From assembly GCF_946479965.1 (NCBI RefSeq), contig NZ_CAMLHX010000002.1, forward strand, positions 62,001 to 126,000: a stretch of DNA of 64,000 nt, read 5' to 3'. Of this stretch, positions 42,469 through 54,116 are shown one piece after another. The position numbers and the translations under genes are program-made. The notes beneath the pieces are model-generated. The model did not search any database. It saw only the letters and a program-made list of their open reading frames with translations, and had not been told where the DNA came from. The first letter of the stretch is position 1; each line of letters starts with the position of its first letter. This stretch comes from an uncultured Mucilaginibacter sp. Lineage in GTDB: Bacteria; Bacteroidota; Bacteroidia; Sphingobacteriales; Sphingobacteriaceae.

Positions 42469-43857
42469 ATGGCTAAAATATTAATTATAGACGATGAGCG
42501 GGCGATCCGCAATACGTTACGTGAGATACTTGAATATGAAGATTATGAGGTTGATGATGTAGATAACGGCATCGACGGCCTGTCTATGATAAGCGAAAAT
42601 AACTACGACCTGGTGCTGTGCGACATAAAAATGAACCGCATGGACGGCATGGAAGTGCTTACCGAGGGTTTATTGCTTAAACCAGATCTGCCTTTCATTA
42701 TGATATCCGGCCACGGAACGGTGGAAACAGCGGTTGAGGCCAGCAAAAAAGGTGCATTCGACTTTATATCCAAACCTCCTGATCTGAACCGTTTGCTTAT
42801 AACCGTACGCAACGCGTTAGATCGTGGCAGTTTGGTGGTAGAAACCAAGGTTTTAAAGCGCAAAGTATCTAAAGTAAGGCCAATACTAGGCGAATCACAA
42901 ACAATAGGCAAGATCAAAGAAACCATAGAGCGCGTTGCCCCTACCGATGCCCGCGTACTGATAACCGGTGCCAACGGCAGCGGTAAAGAACTGGTGGCAC
43001 GCTGGCTGCACGAGAAATCAAACCGCTCAAATGCCCCGTTAATAGAAGTAAACTGCGCCGCCATACCGTCTGAACTGATTGAAAGCGAACTATTTGGTCA
43101 CGAAAAGGGGTCTTTTACCTCCGCTGTAAAGCAGCGTATAGGTAAGTTTGAGTCGGCCTCCGGCGGAACGCTGTTCCTGGATGAGATAGGTGACATGAGC
43201 CAGTCCGCTCAGGCCAAAGTGCTCCGTGCCTTACAGGAAAGTAAGATAACCCGTGTTGGCGGCGAGAAAGAGATTGAAGTGGATGTGCGTGTTGTCGCCG
43301 CAACCAACAAAGACCTGCTCAAGGAAATTGAAGACGGTAACTTCCGCATGGACCTTTACCACCGTTTGAGTGTGATACTGATACATGTACCGCCATTAAG
43401 TGAGCGCAAGGATGACATTCCGTTGCTTACCCAGAATTTTTTAGAAGAGATATGCAGTGATTACGGCATGCCGGTTAAAAAGGTGTCAGAAGGCGCTATG
43501 GAAGCCCTAAAGGCCCTGCCATGGACCGGTAACATCCGTGAGTTACGCAATATGATTGAGCGCCTAATTATATTAAGCGATAAGACCATAACTGAGGATG
43601 ATGTACGGTTGTTTGCCAACCCATCAGCGCCTGTTACCGCTACGGCACATGCAGCCACAGCTGCTGCCGCTCCGCAAACAGACTTTAACCAGTTCAAAAA
43701 CTTCCAGGAATATAAAGACCACGCAGAGCGCGAGTACATCAAATTCAAGCTGGAGAAGAATAACTGGAACGTATCAAAAACCGCTGACGATATAGATATT
43801 CAACGAAGTCACTTATACAGTAAAATAGAAAAATATGGTTTAAAGCGGGGTGAGTAA
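42469..43857 (+). CDS. NtrC-type sigma-54-like response regulator
   Basis: A 462-residue regulator. Receiver domain: [13 protein letters not shown] with the phospho-accepting Asp near residue 52 (VLCDIKM). AAA+ domain: Walker A GANGSGKE (about 167-174), the sigma-contact loop GSFTSA (214-219) in place of the canonical GAFTGA, and Walker [11 protein letters not shown]. An Ala-rich linker follows, then a Fis-type helix-turn-helix ([20 protein letters not shown]). It should respond to a sensor kinase, but none is adjacent. The changed loop may affect sigma-54 contact. It ends in a 12-bp hairpin that overlaps its stop. Confidence 0.9.
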   Translation: MAKILIIDDERAIRNTLREILEYEDYEVDDVDNGIDGLSMISENNYDLVLCDIKMNRMDGMEVLTEGLLLKPDLPFIMISGHGTVETAVEASKKGAFDFISKPPDLNRLLITVRNALDRGSLVVETKVLKRKVSKVRPILGESQTIGKIKETIERVAPTDARVLITGANGSGKELVARWLHEKSNRSNAPLIEVNCAAIPSELIESELFGHEKGSFTSAVKQRIGKFESASGGTLFLDEIGDMSQSAQAKVLRALQESKITRVGGEKEIEVDVRVVAATNKDLLKEIEDGNFRMDLYHRLSVILIHVPPLSERKDDIPLLTQNFLEEICSDYGMPVKKVSEGAMEALKALPWTGNIRELRNMIERLIILSDKTITEDDVRLFANPSAPVTATAHAATAAAAPQTDFNQFKNFQEYKDHAEREYIKFKLEKNNWNVSKTADDIDIQRSHLYSKIEKYGLKRGE

Positions 43858-43871
43858 TTCCCCGCTTTAAA
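43839..43871 (+). terminator. 12-bp hairpin overlapping the NtrC-like stop codon
   Basis: TTTAAAGCGGGG and CCCCGCTTTAAA pair around TGAGTAATT. The tail (TTAAAG) is poor in T, so it may attenuate rather than fully stop transcription into the MerR gene. Confidence 0.6.
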
Positions 43872-43880
43872 TTAAAGTAT

Positions 43881-43888
43881 TACCTTTG
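43881..43888 (+). promoter_or_regulatory. -7 box (TACCTTTG) directly before the MerR gene
   Basis: TACCTTTG ends three bases before the ATG at 43892. The transcript would begin at or near the start codon. Confidence 0.55.
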
Positions 43889-43891
43889 TGT

Positions 43892-44227
43892 ATGCCGTAT
43901 AAAGAACGCGATATCAGCAAACTATACTACACCATGGGCGAAGTTTCGGCCATGTTTGATGTTAATCCCTCGCTGATACGGTTTTACGAAAAAGAGTTTG
44001 AAGTACTACAGCCCAAGAAGAATAAAAAAGGTAACAGGCTGTTTACTCCCGAAGATATTGAGAATCTCAAGATCATCTTCCACCTGATAAAAGATAAGGG
44101 CTACACTCTTAACGGCGCCAAAGATCACCTTAAACAAAACATGCACGACGTTAAAGATAGCCAGCGTGTAATTGCCTCGTTAGAAAACCTCAAGAAATTT
44201 TTACTGGAAGTAAAAGAGCAGCTGTAG
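43892..44227 (+). CDS. MerR family transcriptional regulator
   Basis: A 111-residue regulator. The winged helix reads YYTMGEVSAMFDVNPSLIRF, followed by YEKEFEVLQPKKNKKGNRLF. A helix then leads to a short C-terminal coiled coil (VIASLENLKKFLLEVKEQL) for dimerisation. No effector domain and no metal-binding cysteines are present, so it belongs to the short MerR type. ATG at 43892 is preferred to TTG at 43886. Its stop abuts the convergent DUF3037 gene with no base between. Confidence 0.85.
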   Translation: MPYKERDISKLYYTMGEVSAMFDVNPSLIRFYEKEFEVLQPKKNKKGNRLFTPEDIENLKIIFHLIKDKGYTLNGAKDHLKQNMHDVKDSQRVIASLENLKKFLLEVKEQL

Positions 44228-44611
44228 TTAAGCCACCATTTCGGCAAACAGCCTTTGTAGTGTCTTTTCGCAATCGGCGGTTAAACCCGGATGCACTTTT
44301 GATGCCTGCACAATGGTACTACGGGTAGCCGTAAGCCATCTAAACCGCGAAGCTTCATCCAAAGCAGCTATAGGGCCGCAAGTGGCGTTTCCTTTAGTTA
44401 TCTCGGCAAAGGCGTCTAAATTAGCCTTCACATCAGCAATATCCAGTCCATTTGCAAAAGCCGTAAGCCGTTCGTCATCAACCTTTATAATACATTGCAG
44501 AAACTTTGTGGTCTTGCAAAACAGTATCACGCCCACATTTATAAACTCCTCGCGCTCTACCCTGGGTACAACGCGGATAACGGCGTACTCAAAAACGTTT
44601 TTCACGGGCAT
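44228..44611 (-). CDS. DUF3037 domain protein
   Basis: A 127-residue protein. FEYAVIRVVPRVEREEFINV and GVILFCKTTKFLQC are the DUF3037 opening; a helical second half follows (LDEASRFRWLTATRSTIVQA). The function is unknown. ATG at 44611 is chosen. It overlaps the end of the upstream HipA-like gene by 23 bases, so translation is coupled. HipA-like kinase and DUF3037 genes are paired in other bacteria too, as I recall. Confidence 0.8.
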   Translation of the reverse strand: MPVKNVFEYAVIRVVPRVEREEFINVGVILFCKTTKFLQCIIKVDDERLTAFANGLDIADVKANLDAFAEITKGNATCGPIAALDEASRFRWLTATRSTIVQASKVHPGLTADCEKTLQRLFAEMVA

Positions 44612-45383
44612 AGTTAGCTTCTTCAATAAAGGTAGCAGATGCAGCAAGGCGCATAATCAAAAACTGAGTATACACTTCTCGCTTTTGTACTGCTGTAAGA
44701 TTTTCGTCCTCCAACCATTCAGCGGGTGTTATATCAACAATTTCCCGAATCTTATCTTCCGTTAATATCGCTTTAAACTGAGCGTCAACCTCATTTAGCT
44801 GTGTCGCCCAAGGCAGCAATACATGATCTTTGATGGGTACGAATGGCCGTGTGGCTTGCTCCTGCCAGTTATCCCACGAATGATGAAAATATAGAGCAGC
44901 TCCATGATCTATCAGCCATAACTCTTTATGCCACATCAGCATATTGGTGTTACGGGGTGTGCGGTCAACATTGGTAATTAAACAATCCAGCCATACTATC
45001 TGCGAGGCCAACAATGACGAAGGCTGCGTAACAACGGCATCAAAAGTTATAGCCCCTGATAGGTAATGCAATGCCAGGTTAAGGCCCACACTTGCCTTTA
45101 GCAGATCCTGTATTTCTTCATCGGGCTCCGTACGGCCAAAGGCAGTATCTAAATTGGCAAATACAATTTCGGGAACTTTAAAACCCAACGCTCGGGCCAG
45201 CTCCCCGCCTATTACCTCGGCAATGAGGGCCTTTGGGCCTTGCCCTGCCCCTCTAAATTTCAGCACATACAAAAAATCGTCATCAGCTTCTGCAATGGCA
45301 GGCAGCGAACCGCCCTCGCGCAGTGGCGTAACATAGCGGGTAACATTTACAGTACGTAAGGCAGAAGTCGAGGTGCTCATCAT
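44589..45383 (-). CDS. HipA-like protein kinase (HipA_2 type)
   Basis: A 264-residue protein with a compact PI3/4-kinase-like fold. FLYVLKFRGAGQGPKALIAE holds the ATP lysine (about K42) and Glu56. LDCLITNVDRTPRNTNML is the catalytic loop (Asp140) and LWLIDHGAALYF has the Mg2+-binding Asp159. These residues are intact, so it should bind ATP. Unlike toxin HipA it has no N-terminal subdomain and no HipB partner; DUF3037 overlaps its 3' end instead. The target and the role are unknown. Confidence 0.8.
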   Translation of the reverse strand: MMSTSTSALRTVNVTRYVTPLREGGSLPAIAEADDDFLYVLKFRGAGQGPKALIAEVIGGELARALGFKVPEIVFANLDTAFGRTEPDEEIQDLLKASVGLNLALHYLSGAITFDAVVTQPSSLLASQIVWLDCLITNVDRTPRNTNMLMWHKELWLIDHGAALYFHHSWDNWQEQATRPFVPIKDHVLLPWATQLNEVDAQFKAILTEDKIREIVDITPAEWLEDENLTAVQKREVYTQFLIMRLAASATFIEEANYAREKRF

Positions 45384-45452
45384 TGGATTCAGGTTCTAAA
45401 ATTACTCATTTAAACTAAATACTTTTTGTAACTTATACCAAAAATTGCCGGT

Positions 45453-46418
45453 ATGCCTAATAGAATCTTACTAGTCTTCGCCATCACATTGATTACTTTT
45501 CTCCAGGTAAAGGGGCAGATAACTTACCCGGATGCTTCATTACCCGCAGATACGCCACGCCTGTTTGCGCCCGGAATTATATCCGACGGATTGAATAATC
45601 GCGATTTTACCATTTCGCCGTCGGGCAACGAGTTGTTTTTTACGTTACAACAGCCGCGTTTTATAAGTAGTACTGTTTTGTACATGCGGAAGGAGAATGG
45701 CAAATGGAGCAAGCCTATGGTAGCGCCATTTTCGGGCAAATACCGTGATCTGGAGGCCGCATTTTCCCCTGATGGTCAAATAGTTTATTTTTCGTCAGAC
45801 AGACCCTTAAAAGCTGGAGAAGCAAAAAAAGATTTCGATATATGGAAAGTTAAACGTCTGGCTAATGGTAAATATGGTGAACCCGAAAATTTAGGCAATA
45901 CAGTCAACTCTGCAAAAGATGAATTTTATCCCAGTGTTACCAAAACCGGCGATCTGTATTTTACTGTGCAAGCAGCTTACGGCAAGGGCAGCGAGGATAT
46001 TGTTGAATGTAAACTAACCGATAAAGGCTATACAGCTCCTGTTAGTCTGCCCGAAGATATAAATACCAAATTTGACGAATTTAATGCCTTTGTTGATCCC
46101 GATGGACAATTTATAATATTTACCTGCTATGGGCGAGCTGACGATATGGGTCGCGGAGACCTGTATATAGCACGAAAGGATGCAGCCGGAAAATGGTTAC
46201 CCGCAAAACATTTGCCGGCGCCGTTTAATTCGCCTTTGTTGGATTATTGCCCTTATGTTACGCCTGATAAGAAATCCCTGTTTTTTACCAGCCCGCGCAT
46301 TAATCCAATATTGCAGAACGGCAAACAAAAGGACTATCCCACAATAACGTCGTTACTAAGCAGCGCCGGCAACGGTGCCGATGATATTTATTGGGTAAAA
46401 TTCAGCGAACTGCCTTAA
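45453..46418 (+). CDS. TolB-like PD40 beta-propeller protein, exported
   Basis: A 321-residue exported protein. The signal peptide is about MPNRILLVFAITLITFLQVKG. Repeated PD40 blades follow: RDFTISPSGNELFFTLQQ, LEAAFSPDGQIVYFSSDRPL, DEFYPSVTKTGDLYFT and DYCPYVTPDKKSLFFTSPR. The SPDG-x-x-I-x-F-x-S pattern repeats about every 50 residues. Similar proteins are periplasmic or surface proteins and often of unknown function. It diverges from the HipA-like gene. Confidence 0.82.
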   Translation: MPNRILLVFAITLITFLQVKGQITYPDASLPADTPRLFAPGIISDGLNNRDFTISPSGNELFFTLQQPRFISSTVLYMRKENGKWSKPMVAPFSGKYRDLEAAFSPDGQIVYFSSDRPLKAGEAKKDFDIWKVKRLANGKYGEPENLGNTVNSAKDEFYPSVTKTGDLYFTVQAAYGKGSEDIVECKLTDKGYTAPVSLPEDINTKFDEFNAFVDPDGQFIIFTCYGRADDMGRGDLYIARKDAAGKWLPAKHLPAPFNSPLLDYCPYVTPDKKSLFFTSPRINPILQNGKQKDYPTITSLLSSAGNGADDIYWVKFSELP

Positions 46419-46470
46419 CAGAAAATATCAATTATTTGTATTTTCACTAACTCAAGTTCGAAGGAAGACT

Positions 46471-46941
46471 ATGTATTTAAAGCTGATCAACAAAAACAAA
46501 CAAGTGATATTATATGGCATTGCTCTTGCCGGTCTGCTAGTGTTGTTAAAATGGCTTGAATTTAAGTTGATCCTAGTAGACCATGCGTTTGAATTGTACG
46601 TCGGTGCCATAGCTGTCTTCTTTACCACATTAGGAATATGGTTAGCATTGAAATTGACAAAGCCGAAAGTGGAAACCGTTGTTGTTGAGAAAGCAGTATA
46701 TAAAGCCATGGCTGATTTTCAAGTAAATCTGCATGAAGTTAATAAGTTAAACCTAAGCTCACGGGAATTAGATGTATTACAGTTAATGGCCCAGGGACTA
46801 AGCAATCAAGAAATATCAGAGCGACTGTTCGTTTCGCTCAATACCATAAAAACTCATTCATCAAATATATTTGAGAAGATGGAAGTAAAACGCCGTACTC
46901 AGGCAGTTGAAATGGCTCAGCGGTTGGGCATAATACCGTAG
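46471..46941 (+). CDS. membrane-anchored LuxR-type regulator
   Basis: A 156-residue protein with two hydrophobic helices (about residues 12-28 and 36-60). A C-terminal LuxR/GerE helix-turn-helix follows: NLSSRELDVLQLMAQGLSNQ, then EISERLFVSLNTIKTHSSNI and FEKMEVKRRTQAVEMAQRLG. The protein is thus a transcription factor tied to the membrane, without receiver domain. Such regulators next to DUF4199 genes are common in Bacteroidota. It probably controls the DUF4199 gene that follows 114 bases later; this is inference. Confidence 0.82.
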   Translation: MYLKLINKNKQVILYGIALAGLLVLLKWLEFKLILVDHAFELYVGAIAVFFTTLGIWLALKLTKPKVETVVVEKAVYKAMADFQVNLHEVNKLNLSSRELDVLQLMAQGLSNQEISERLFVSLNTIKTHSSNIFEKMEVKRRTQAVEMAQRLGIIP

Positions 46942-47054
46942 TACTTTAGTGTTAAATACGTCATAATTATCAAAATCACCCTAAAGTATGAGTATAAAAA
47001 CGTTTGTGCTCGCCAACTTTGTGCTTCAATCAAAGAAATCTTAAAACAATCATC

Positions 47055-47594
47055 ATGAAAAAAAATGTACTGGTATTTGGATCAATGGCCGGGCTGATCC
47101 TTTTAATTGTTTTAGTCACCTCCACTACGCTATGCTATAATAATGAGGATTTTAGCGGCAATATGTGGCTTGGCTACGGCTCTATGCTGGTCGCTTTCGC
47201 TTTTATTTTTGTAGGCATAAAAAATGTGCGCGATAACTATAATGGTGGGTATATAAGTTTCGGCAAAGCGTTTAAAGTTGGGCTGTATATAGCGCTTATT
47301 GCTTCAAGTGTATACGTTGTTACCTGGCTGGTGGAATATTATGTATTTATACCCGACTTTATGGATAAATACATAGCACATGTATTACGCGAAGCTGCGA
47401 AGGATGGTGCTACAGCGGCTGAGCTTAAAAGTAAAACAGACGAAATGGCTACGTATATTAACATGTACAAAAACCCATTGGGCGTTATAGTGCTTACTTA
47501 CTTGGAAGTATTACCTATCGGGCTTGTTATAAGTCTTATAGCCGCAGCGATATTAAAGCGAAATCCAGATAAAGCACAAACGGTTGTTGCTTAG
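47055..47594 (+). CDS. DUF4199 membrane protein
   Basis: A 179-residue inner-membrane protein with four hydrophobic segments. NVLVFGSMAGLILLIVLVTS, MLVAFAFIFVGIKNVRDNYN and GGYISFGKAFKVGLYIALIA are typical of DUF4199. The C-terminal TM is LPIGLVISLIAAAIL. The function is unknown. ATG at 47055 is chosen; the frame is open back to 47004. A LuxR-type regulator lies upstream and a DHFR-family gene downstream. Confidence 0.8.
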   Translation: MKKNVLVFGSMAGLILLIVLVTSTTLCYNNEDFSGNMWLGYGSMLVAFAFIFVGIKNVRDNYNGGYISFGKAFKVGLYIALIASSVYVVTWLVEYYVFIPDFMDKYIAHVLREAAKDGATAAELKSKTDEMATYINMYKNPLGVIVLTYLEVLPIGLVISLIAAAILKRNPDKAQTVVA

Positions 47595-47640
47595 TTATAT
47601 AAAGCAAATGAATGTATTATAAATACTAAACAGAAATAAA

Positions 47641-48213
47641 ATGAGAAACTTAGTATATTTTATGCATGCCTCACTTGATGGCTTTGTTACAGGGCCTAAT
47701 GGAGAAATGGACTGGATAAAGGTAGACGATGAGATATTTGACTTTGTTGCAACGATTACAGACAAAGCCGAAACTGCTCTTTACGGACGGGTAACTTATG
47801 AACTGATGGAAAGTTACTGGCCCAATGCAGGCGAGCAACCAAATGCATCAAAGCACGATAAAGAACACTCTGAATGGTACAAACAAATTCCCAAAATTGT
47901 CCTATCAAAAACAATGAGTGAAAAAGGATTGGTCAATACTACCATTATCAGCAATGATCTTGCAGAGAACATCAATACAATAAAAAACCGGGAGGGAAAA
48001 AATATTTTGATCTTCGGTAGTCCACGGGCTTCTCATTCTTTATTAAGTGAAGGTTTAATTGACGAGTTTTGGATATTTTTGAATCCGATTTTGATTGGTC
48101 AAGGAACACCACTATTTAAAGATGTGCCGGAAACTACAAAACTCAACTTGATAGAAACCAAAACCTTTGCCTGCGGCGTAATTGCGCTTCATTATGAAAA
48201 AGAGCGAAGTTAA
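47641..48213 (+). CDS. dihydrofolate reductase family protein
   Basis: A 190-residue cytoplasmic protein of the YyaP/RibD C-terminal family. It begins MRNLVYFMHASLDGFVTGPN and has ETALYGRVTYELMESYWPN, then GKNILIFGSPRASHSLLSEG and FWIFLNPILIGQGTPLF. These match NADPH-dependent reductases with unknown substrate. It differs from the paralogue at 35491 at most positions outside the motifs. A terminator follows. Confidence 0.85.
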   Translation: MRNLVYFMHASLDGFVTGPNGEMDWIKVDDEIFDFVATITDKAETALYGRVTYELMESYWPNAGEQPNASKHDKEHSEWYKQIPKIVLSKTMSEKGLVNTTIISNDLAENINTIKNREGKNILIFGSPRASHSLLSEGLIDEFWIFLNPILIGQGTPLFKDVPETTKLNLIETKTFACGVIALHYEKERS

Positions 48214-48256
48214 TAAACAATCATTTTGGCTTAAATACAGATACAGCCTTTTACGA

Positions 48257-48288
48257 AGAGAGCGCCCCATTTCGGGCGCTCTCTTTAT
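48257..48288 (+). terminator. terminator after the DHFR-family gene
   Basis: AGAGAGCGCCC and GGGCGCTCTCT form an 11-bp stem around a 6-base loop, followed by TTTATAT. It is symmetrical enough to act also for the convergent azoR gene. Confidence 0.75.
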
Positions 48289-48301
48289 ATATCAGCAAAT
48301 C

Positions 48302-48904
48302 TTAATTTAAATGAATACTGGCTATGCCTTTTTCCAACGCAATGTCTTTCACCGCCGGCAATGATGTACCTTCTACTCTAAACACAGTCAGATCTGTTAA
48401 GCCAATATGACCTAAAACGGTTTTCAAATAAGGCGCTACGAAATCATTGCCCTGCATAGGTCCTTCTGAGTAAATACCACCGGTGGATTCGGCAACGTAA
48501 ACTTTTTTATTTCCAAGCAATCCTTGCAGTCCGTTTGCGTCATAACGGAAAGTAACCCCTGCTCTCACAACGTGATCCAACCATGCCTTTAAGCTGGAGT
48601 GTATGCTGTAATTATACATAGGCGCACCAATTACAATAATATCTGCATCCCGAAGGGCCTGTATCGCGTCATCAGAATGCTTAACCGCTTGCTGTAAGGC
48701 AACACTTCTGCTTTCTGCAGGAGTAAAAAACGAGGTTAAATGCGCTTCCTCCAGATGCGGAAAATGCTGCTCAACTAAATTGACCTCAGTAACTACACTG
48801 TCGGGATGAGCCGCTTTTATCTTTGCAATAATGGCGTTTCCTAATTTTATACTGAATGATGCCTTGCCACGCGGACTTGAAATAATGTGCAATATCTTTT
48901 TCAT
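48302..48904 (-). CDS. azoR: FMN-dependent NADH-azoreductase
   Basis: A 200-residue cytoplasmic flavodoxin-like reductase that takes azo dyes, quinones and nitroaromatics with NADH. The flavin loop is HIISSPRGKASFS (about 6-18). VIGAPMYNYSIHSSLKAWLD and HVVRAGVTF are the AzoR middle signature, and VAESTGGIYSEGPMQGND binds the flavin ring. The length is normal. It diverges from an HxlR-type regulator, with a 15-bp-arm palindrome in the 105-bp gap, so HxlR control is likely. Confidence 0.92.
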   Translation of the reverse strand: MKKILHIISSPRGKASFSIKLGNAIIAKIKAAHPDSVVTEVNLVEQHFPHLEEAHLTSFFTPAESRSVALQQAVKHSDDAIQALRDADIIVIGAPMYNYSIHSSLKAWLDHVVRAGVTFRYDANGLQGLLGNKKVYVAESTGGIYSEGPMQGNDFVAPYLKTVLGHIGLTDLTVFRVEGTSLPAVKDIALEKGIASIHLN

Positions 48905-48961
48905 AGTTTTTATCTTTTTGATTGCTCAAAATTAACTACATTTACTTACAAAAGGTTAGCA

Positions 48962-48995
48962 CTATACAAAAGGTAAGTAGTTACCTTTTGTATAG
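48962..48995. promoter_or_regulatory. palindromic operator between azoR and hxlR-type gene
   Basis: CTATACAAAAGGTAA and TTACCTTTTGTATAG form perfect 15-bp arms around GTAG. A third copy of the half site (ACAAAAGGTTA) lies at 48948-48958. The azoR -7 box reads TAATTTTG on the minus strand at 48934-48927. Confidence 0.75.
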
Positions 48996-49009
48996 CAATT
49001 GAAAGCAAG

Positions 49010-49372
49010 ATGATTATGACAAAAAAACACCTAAGTACCCAGGAATGCAATAAACACCTTACAGCCGTAGGCGATGCATTATACGTTATTGGTGGTAAGT
49101 GGAAATTACGCGTAATTATTGCTTTGCGTGAAGGCCATACCAGATTTAACCTGATACAGCGCGCTATAACCGGCATATCAGCAAAAGTATTGGCAAGCGA
49201 ACTTAAGGACCTGGAGTTAAATGGCTTTGTTAAAAGAAACGTACATACCGGCACCCCGGTTGTTGTGGAATATCAACTTACCCCTTATGCAGACACCTTG
49301 GATGACGTATTAACCGCATTATTTGTTTGGGGCTCGGCGCATCGCGAACGTATCAGAGAAGGCTCAATTTGA
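49010..49372 (+). CDS. HxlR-type transcriptional regulator
   Basis: A 120-residue winged-helix regulator. ALYVIGGKWKLRVIIALREG, RFNLIQRAITGISAKVLASE and LKDLELNGFVKRN are the HxlR signatures. The wing is TGTPVVVEYQLTPYADTL. It has one Cys near residue 11 (STQECNKHL), which some HxlR-type sensors use for quinones or electrophiles. It is divergent from azoR, a common arrangement for quinone/azo-dye response. Autoregulation through the central palindrome is expected. Confidence 0.88.
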   Translation: MIMTKKHLSTQECNKHLTAVGDALYVIGGKWKLRVIIALREGHTRFNLIQRAITGISAKVLASELKDLELNGFVKRNVHTGTPVVVEYQLTPYADTLDDVLTALFVWGSAHRERIREGSI

Positions 49373-49482
49373 AAAAACAGTTTTAATAAGACATTTTATT
49401 AAACTTTAAACAAAAGTACACGTACAAAACACTGGCCTTTAATTGGAGTTTTCAATACTCCGCCAATTATATAACCATTAGG

Positions 49483-51027
49483 ATGAGATCAGGTGCGTTT
49501 AAAATAGTAGCCATTTATATTGCTTTGGCTTTAACCTGGATAGCGGTAAGTGATAAGCTGGTGCAAGCCTTGCATTTATATTTAACTCCCGATAATCTCC
49601 TTGTTGTTAATGTGTTAAAAGGGTCGGTGTTTGTGTTGCTTACCGGGTTTATGCTATATAAGCTTATCAGCGCTCATGACCGGCGTTTGCTAGCCAGCGA
49701 AATACAATATCGAAGTTTTTTTAATGATAACCCCTCCCCTATGTGGATGTATGACAGTAAGACGCTGTTTTTTACAGCGGTTAACAATGCAGCGGTAAGT
49801 CATTACGGTTATACCTGGGATGAATTTAAAAAAATGAAAATTACAGATATTCGTCCGTCTACTGATTCAGAAAAAATAATCGAAGTAGTTAAAAATCTTA
49901 AAGACGGTTATAATTGTTCAGGTGTGTGGGTGCATCGTAAGAAAAATGGACAACTTATTGATGTACAAATCACATCGCATCGTTTAACAAGCGGACGGAA
50001 AAATAATGTCATGGTATTAGCCAAAGATGTTACCGATCTAAAACGTATGGAGGTTGAAAGAAATGATTATCTGGCTCGTTTGGAAGACACTTTAAATAGT
50101 ATAAGTGATGGCTTTCTTACCCTAGACAGAAACTGGAATATAGGTATGGTGAACAATATGCACGAAGTGATATCCGGTTATAGAAAACAAGATATTGTAG
50201 GTAAAAACTTCCTGGCATTATGGCCCAAGGCCGGCAGTTCTGCATTTTATACTAATATAAATAAAGCATTAGCTGAACATGTTGTTGTTAAATTTGAAGA
50301 GTATAGTACCACCTTAAAAAAATGGTTGCGCATGTCTTGCTTTCCAACCAAAGACGGCGTAGCCATTTACTTTTCTGATATAACGGAAAGCAAAGAAAAA
50401 GATATTAAACTACAAAACGCTCTCGAACGCTACGACCAGGCGGCGTTGGCAACAGAAGACATGCTATATGAGTTTGATTTAGCCAATAACAAAGTTTCTT
50501 ATACACAGAGCTTTGGCTATTTTTCAGCTATTGATATTTCAAAGGCCGAGGACCCCTCGGTCGCCTGGCTTGCCCTCGTTCATAAAAACGATCTGCCTGA
50601 CCTAACTGATACAATGGCCGACACGCTAAAAAAAGGCATCAATAAATATCAGTGTGAATATAGGGTTGATTGTGGCGATGGAAACTACAGGTGGGTTAAC
50701 GATCAGGCGAGTATTACTTATGATGCAGACGGCAAGCCTTTACGAATGGTTGGCGCTGTACGCGATATAAACGACCTAAAGGCAAAAGAAAAATCGTTAC
50801 TGGAACAAAATACGATACTTAAGGATATAGCCTGGATGGAATCTCATGAAATGCGAAGGCCACTTGCATCTATACTCGGATTGGTAGAACTGGTAAGCGC
50901 CTGTGATTCTGACGCCGAGCAACAGCAAGTGCTCCAACATCTAAAAACTTCGGCTGGTGAGCTTGACCAGATGATACGTAGAATAAGCGCGCAGATTGAT
51001 CAGGTCACAAAAGACCAGAAAGAATGA
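49483..51027 (+). CDS. multi-PAS membrane protein with HisKA-like end but no ATPase domain
   Basis: A 514-residue protein. Two hydrophobic helices occupy about residues 6-60. Three PAS domains follow: SFFNDNPSPMWMYDSKTLFF, SISDGFLTLDRNWNIGMV and the PAS/PAC around AALATEDMLYEFDLANNKVS, ending YRWVNDQASITYDADGKPL. A coiled coil leads to a dimerisation segment, WMESHEMRRPLASILGL (His near 455). Only about 60 residues remain, and no HATPase motifs (N, G1, G2 boxes) are seen. It could be a phosphotransfer or pseudo-kinase sensor. It ends in a terminator. Confidence 0.8.
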   Translation: MRSGAFKIVAIYIALALTWIAVSDKLVQALHLYLTPDNLLVVNVLKGSVFVLLTGFMLYKLISAHDRRLLASEIQYRSFFNDNPSPMWMYDSKTLFFTAVNNAAVSHYGYTWDEFKKMKITDIRPSTDSEKIIEVVKNLKDGYNCSGVWVHRKKNGQLIDVQITSHRLTSGRKNNVMVLAKDVTDLKRMEVERNDYLARLEDTLNSISDGFLTLDRNWNIGMVNNMHEVISGYRKQDIVGKNFLALWPKAGSSAFYTNINKALAEHVVVKFEEYSTTLKKWLRMSCFPTKDGVAIYFSDITESKEKDIKLQNALERYDQAALATEDMLYEFDLANNKVSYTQSFGYFSAIDISKAEDPSVAWLALVHKNDLPDLTDTMADTLKKGINKYQCEYRVDCGDGNYRWVNDQASITYDADGKPLRMVGAVRDINDLKAKEKSLLEQNTILKDIAWMESHEMRRPLASILGLVELVSACDSDAEQQQVLQHLKTSAGELDQMIRRISAQIDQVTKDQKE

Positions 51028-51054
51028 ATCATAAACCTTTAATTTCAATTCAAT

Positions 51055-51088
51055 AAAAAAGCATCCTGAATATTTCAGGATGCTTTTT
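51055..51088. terminator. terminator between the PAS gene and the CE1 esterase gene
   Basis: AAAAAAGCATCCTGAA and TTCAGGATGCTTTTTT make a 16-bp stem with a short TAT loop. It can serve both the plus-strand PAS gene and the convergent esterase gene. Confidence 0.85.
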
Positions 51089-51112
51089 TATTATCGCAAG
51101 ACGTATAATTTT

Positions 51113-53978
<2,866 letters not shown>

Positions 53979-54116
53979 GATAAATTTACTTTATAATTGT
54001 GCCGCAAAATGGCATTTTTTTTAATTGTTTATTTAACAATTAAAAAAATTACTGTCATTATCCCCGATCGTAACAAAAAAGTTGCTTAAAGGTTGCCGTA
54101 CCGATTTACAGGGTAT

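Noticed and set aside
42603..43064. 153-residue minus-strand ORF
   Set aside because: Antisense to the NtrC-like gene; no motif and no promoter.
46951..46990. ACTTTAG/CTAAAGT inverted repeat before the DUF4199 gene
   Set aside because: Short arms with a long AT-rich loop and no T tract; not convincing as terminator or operator.
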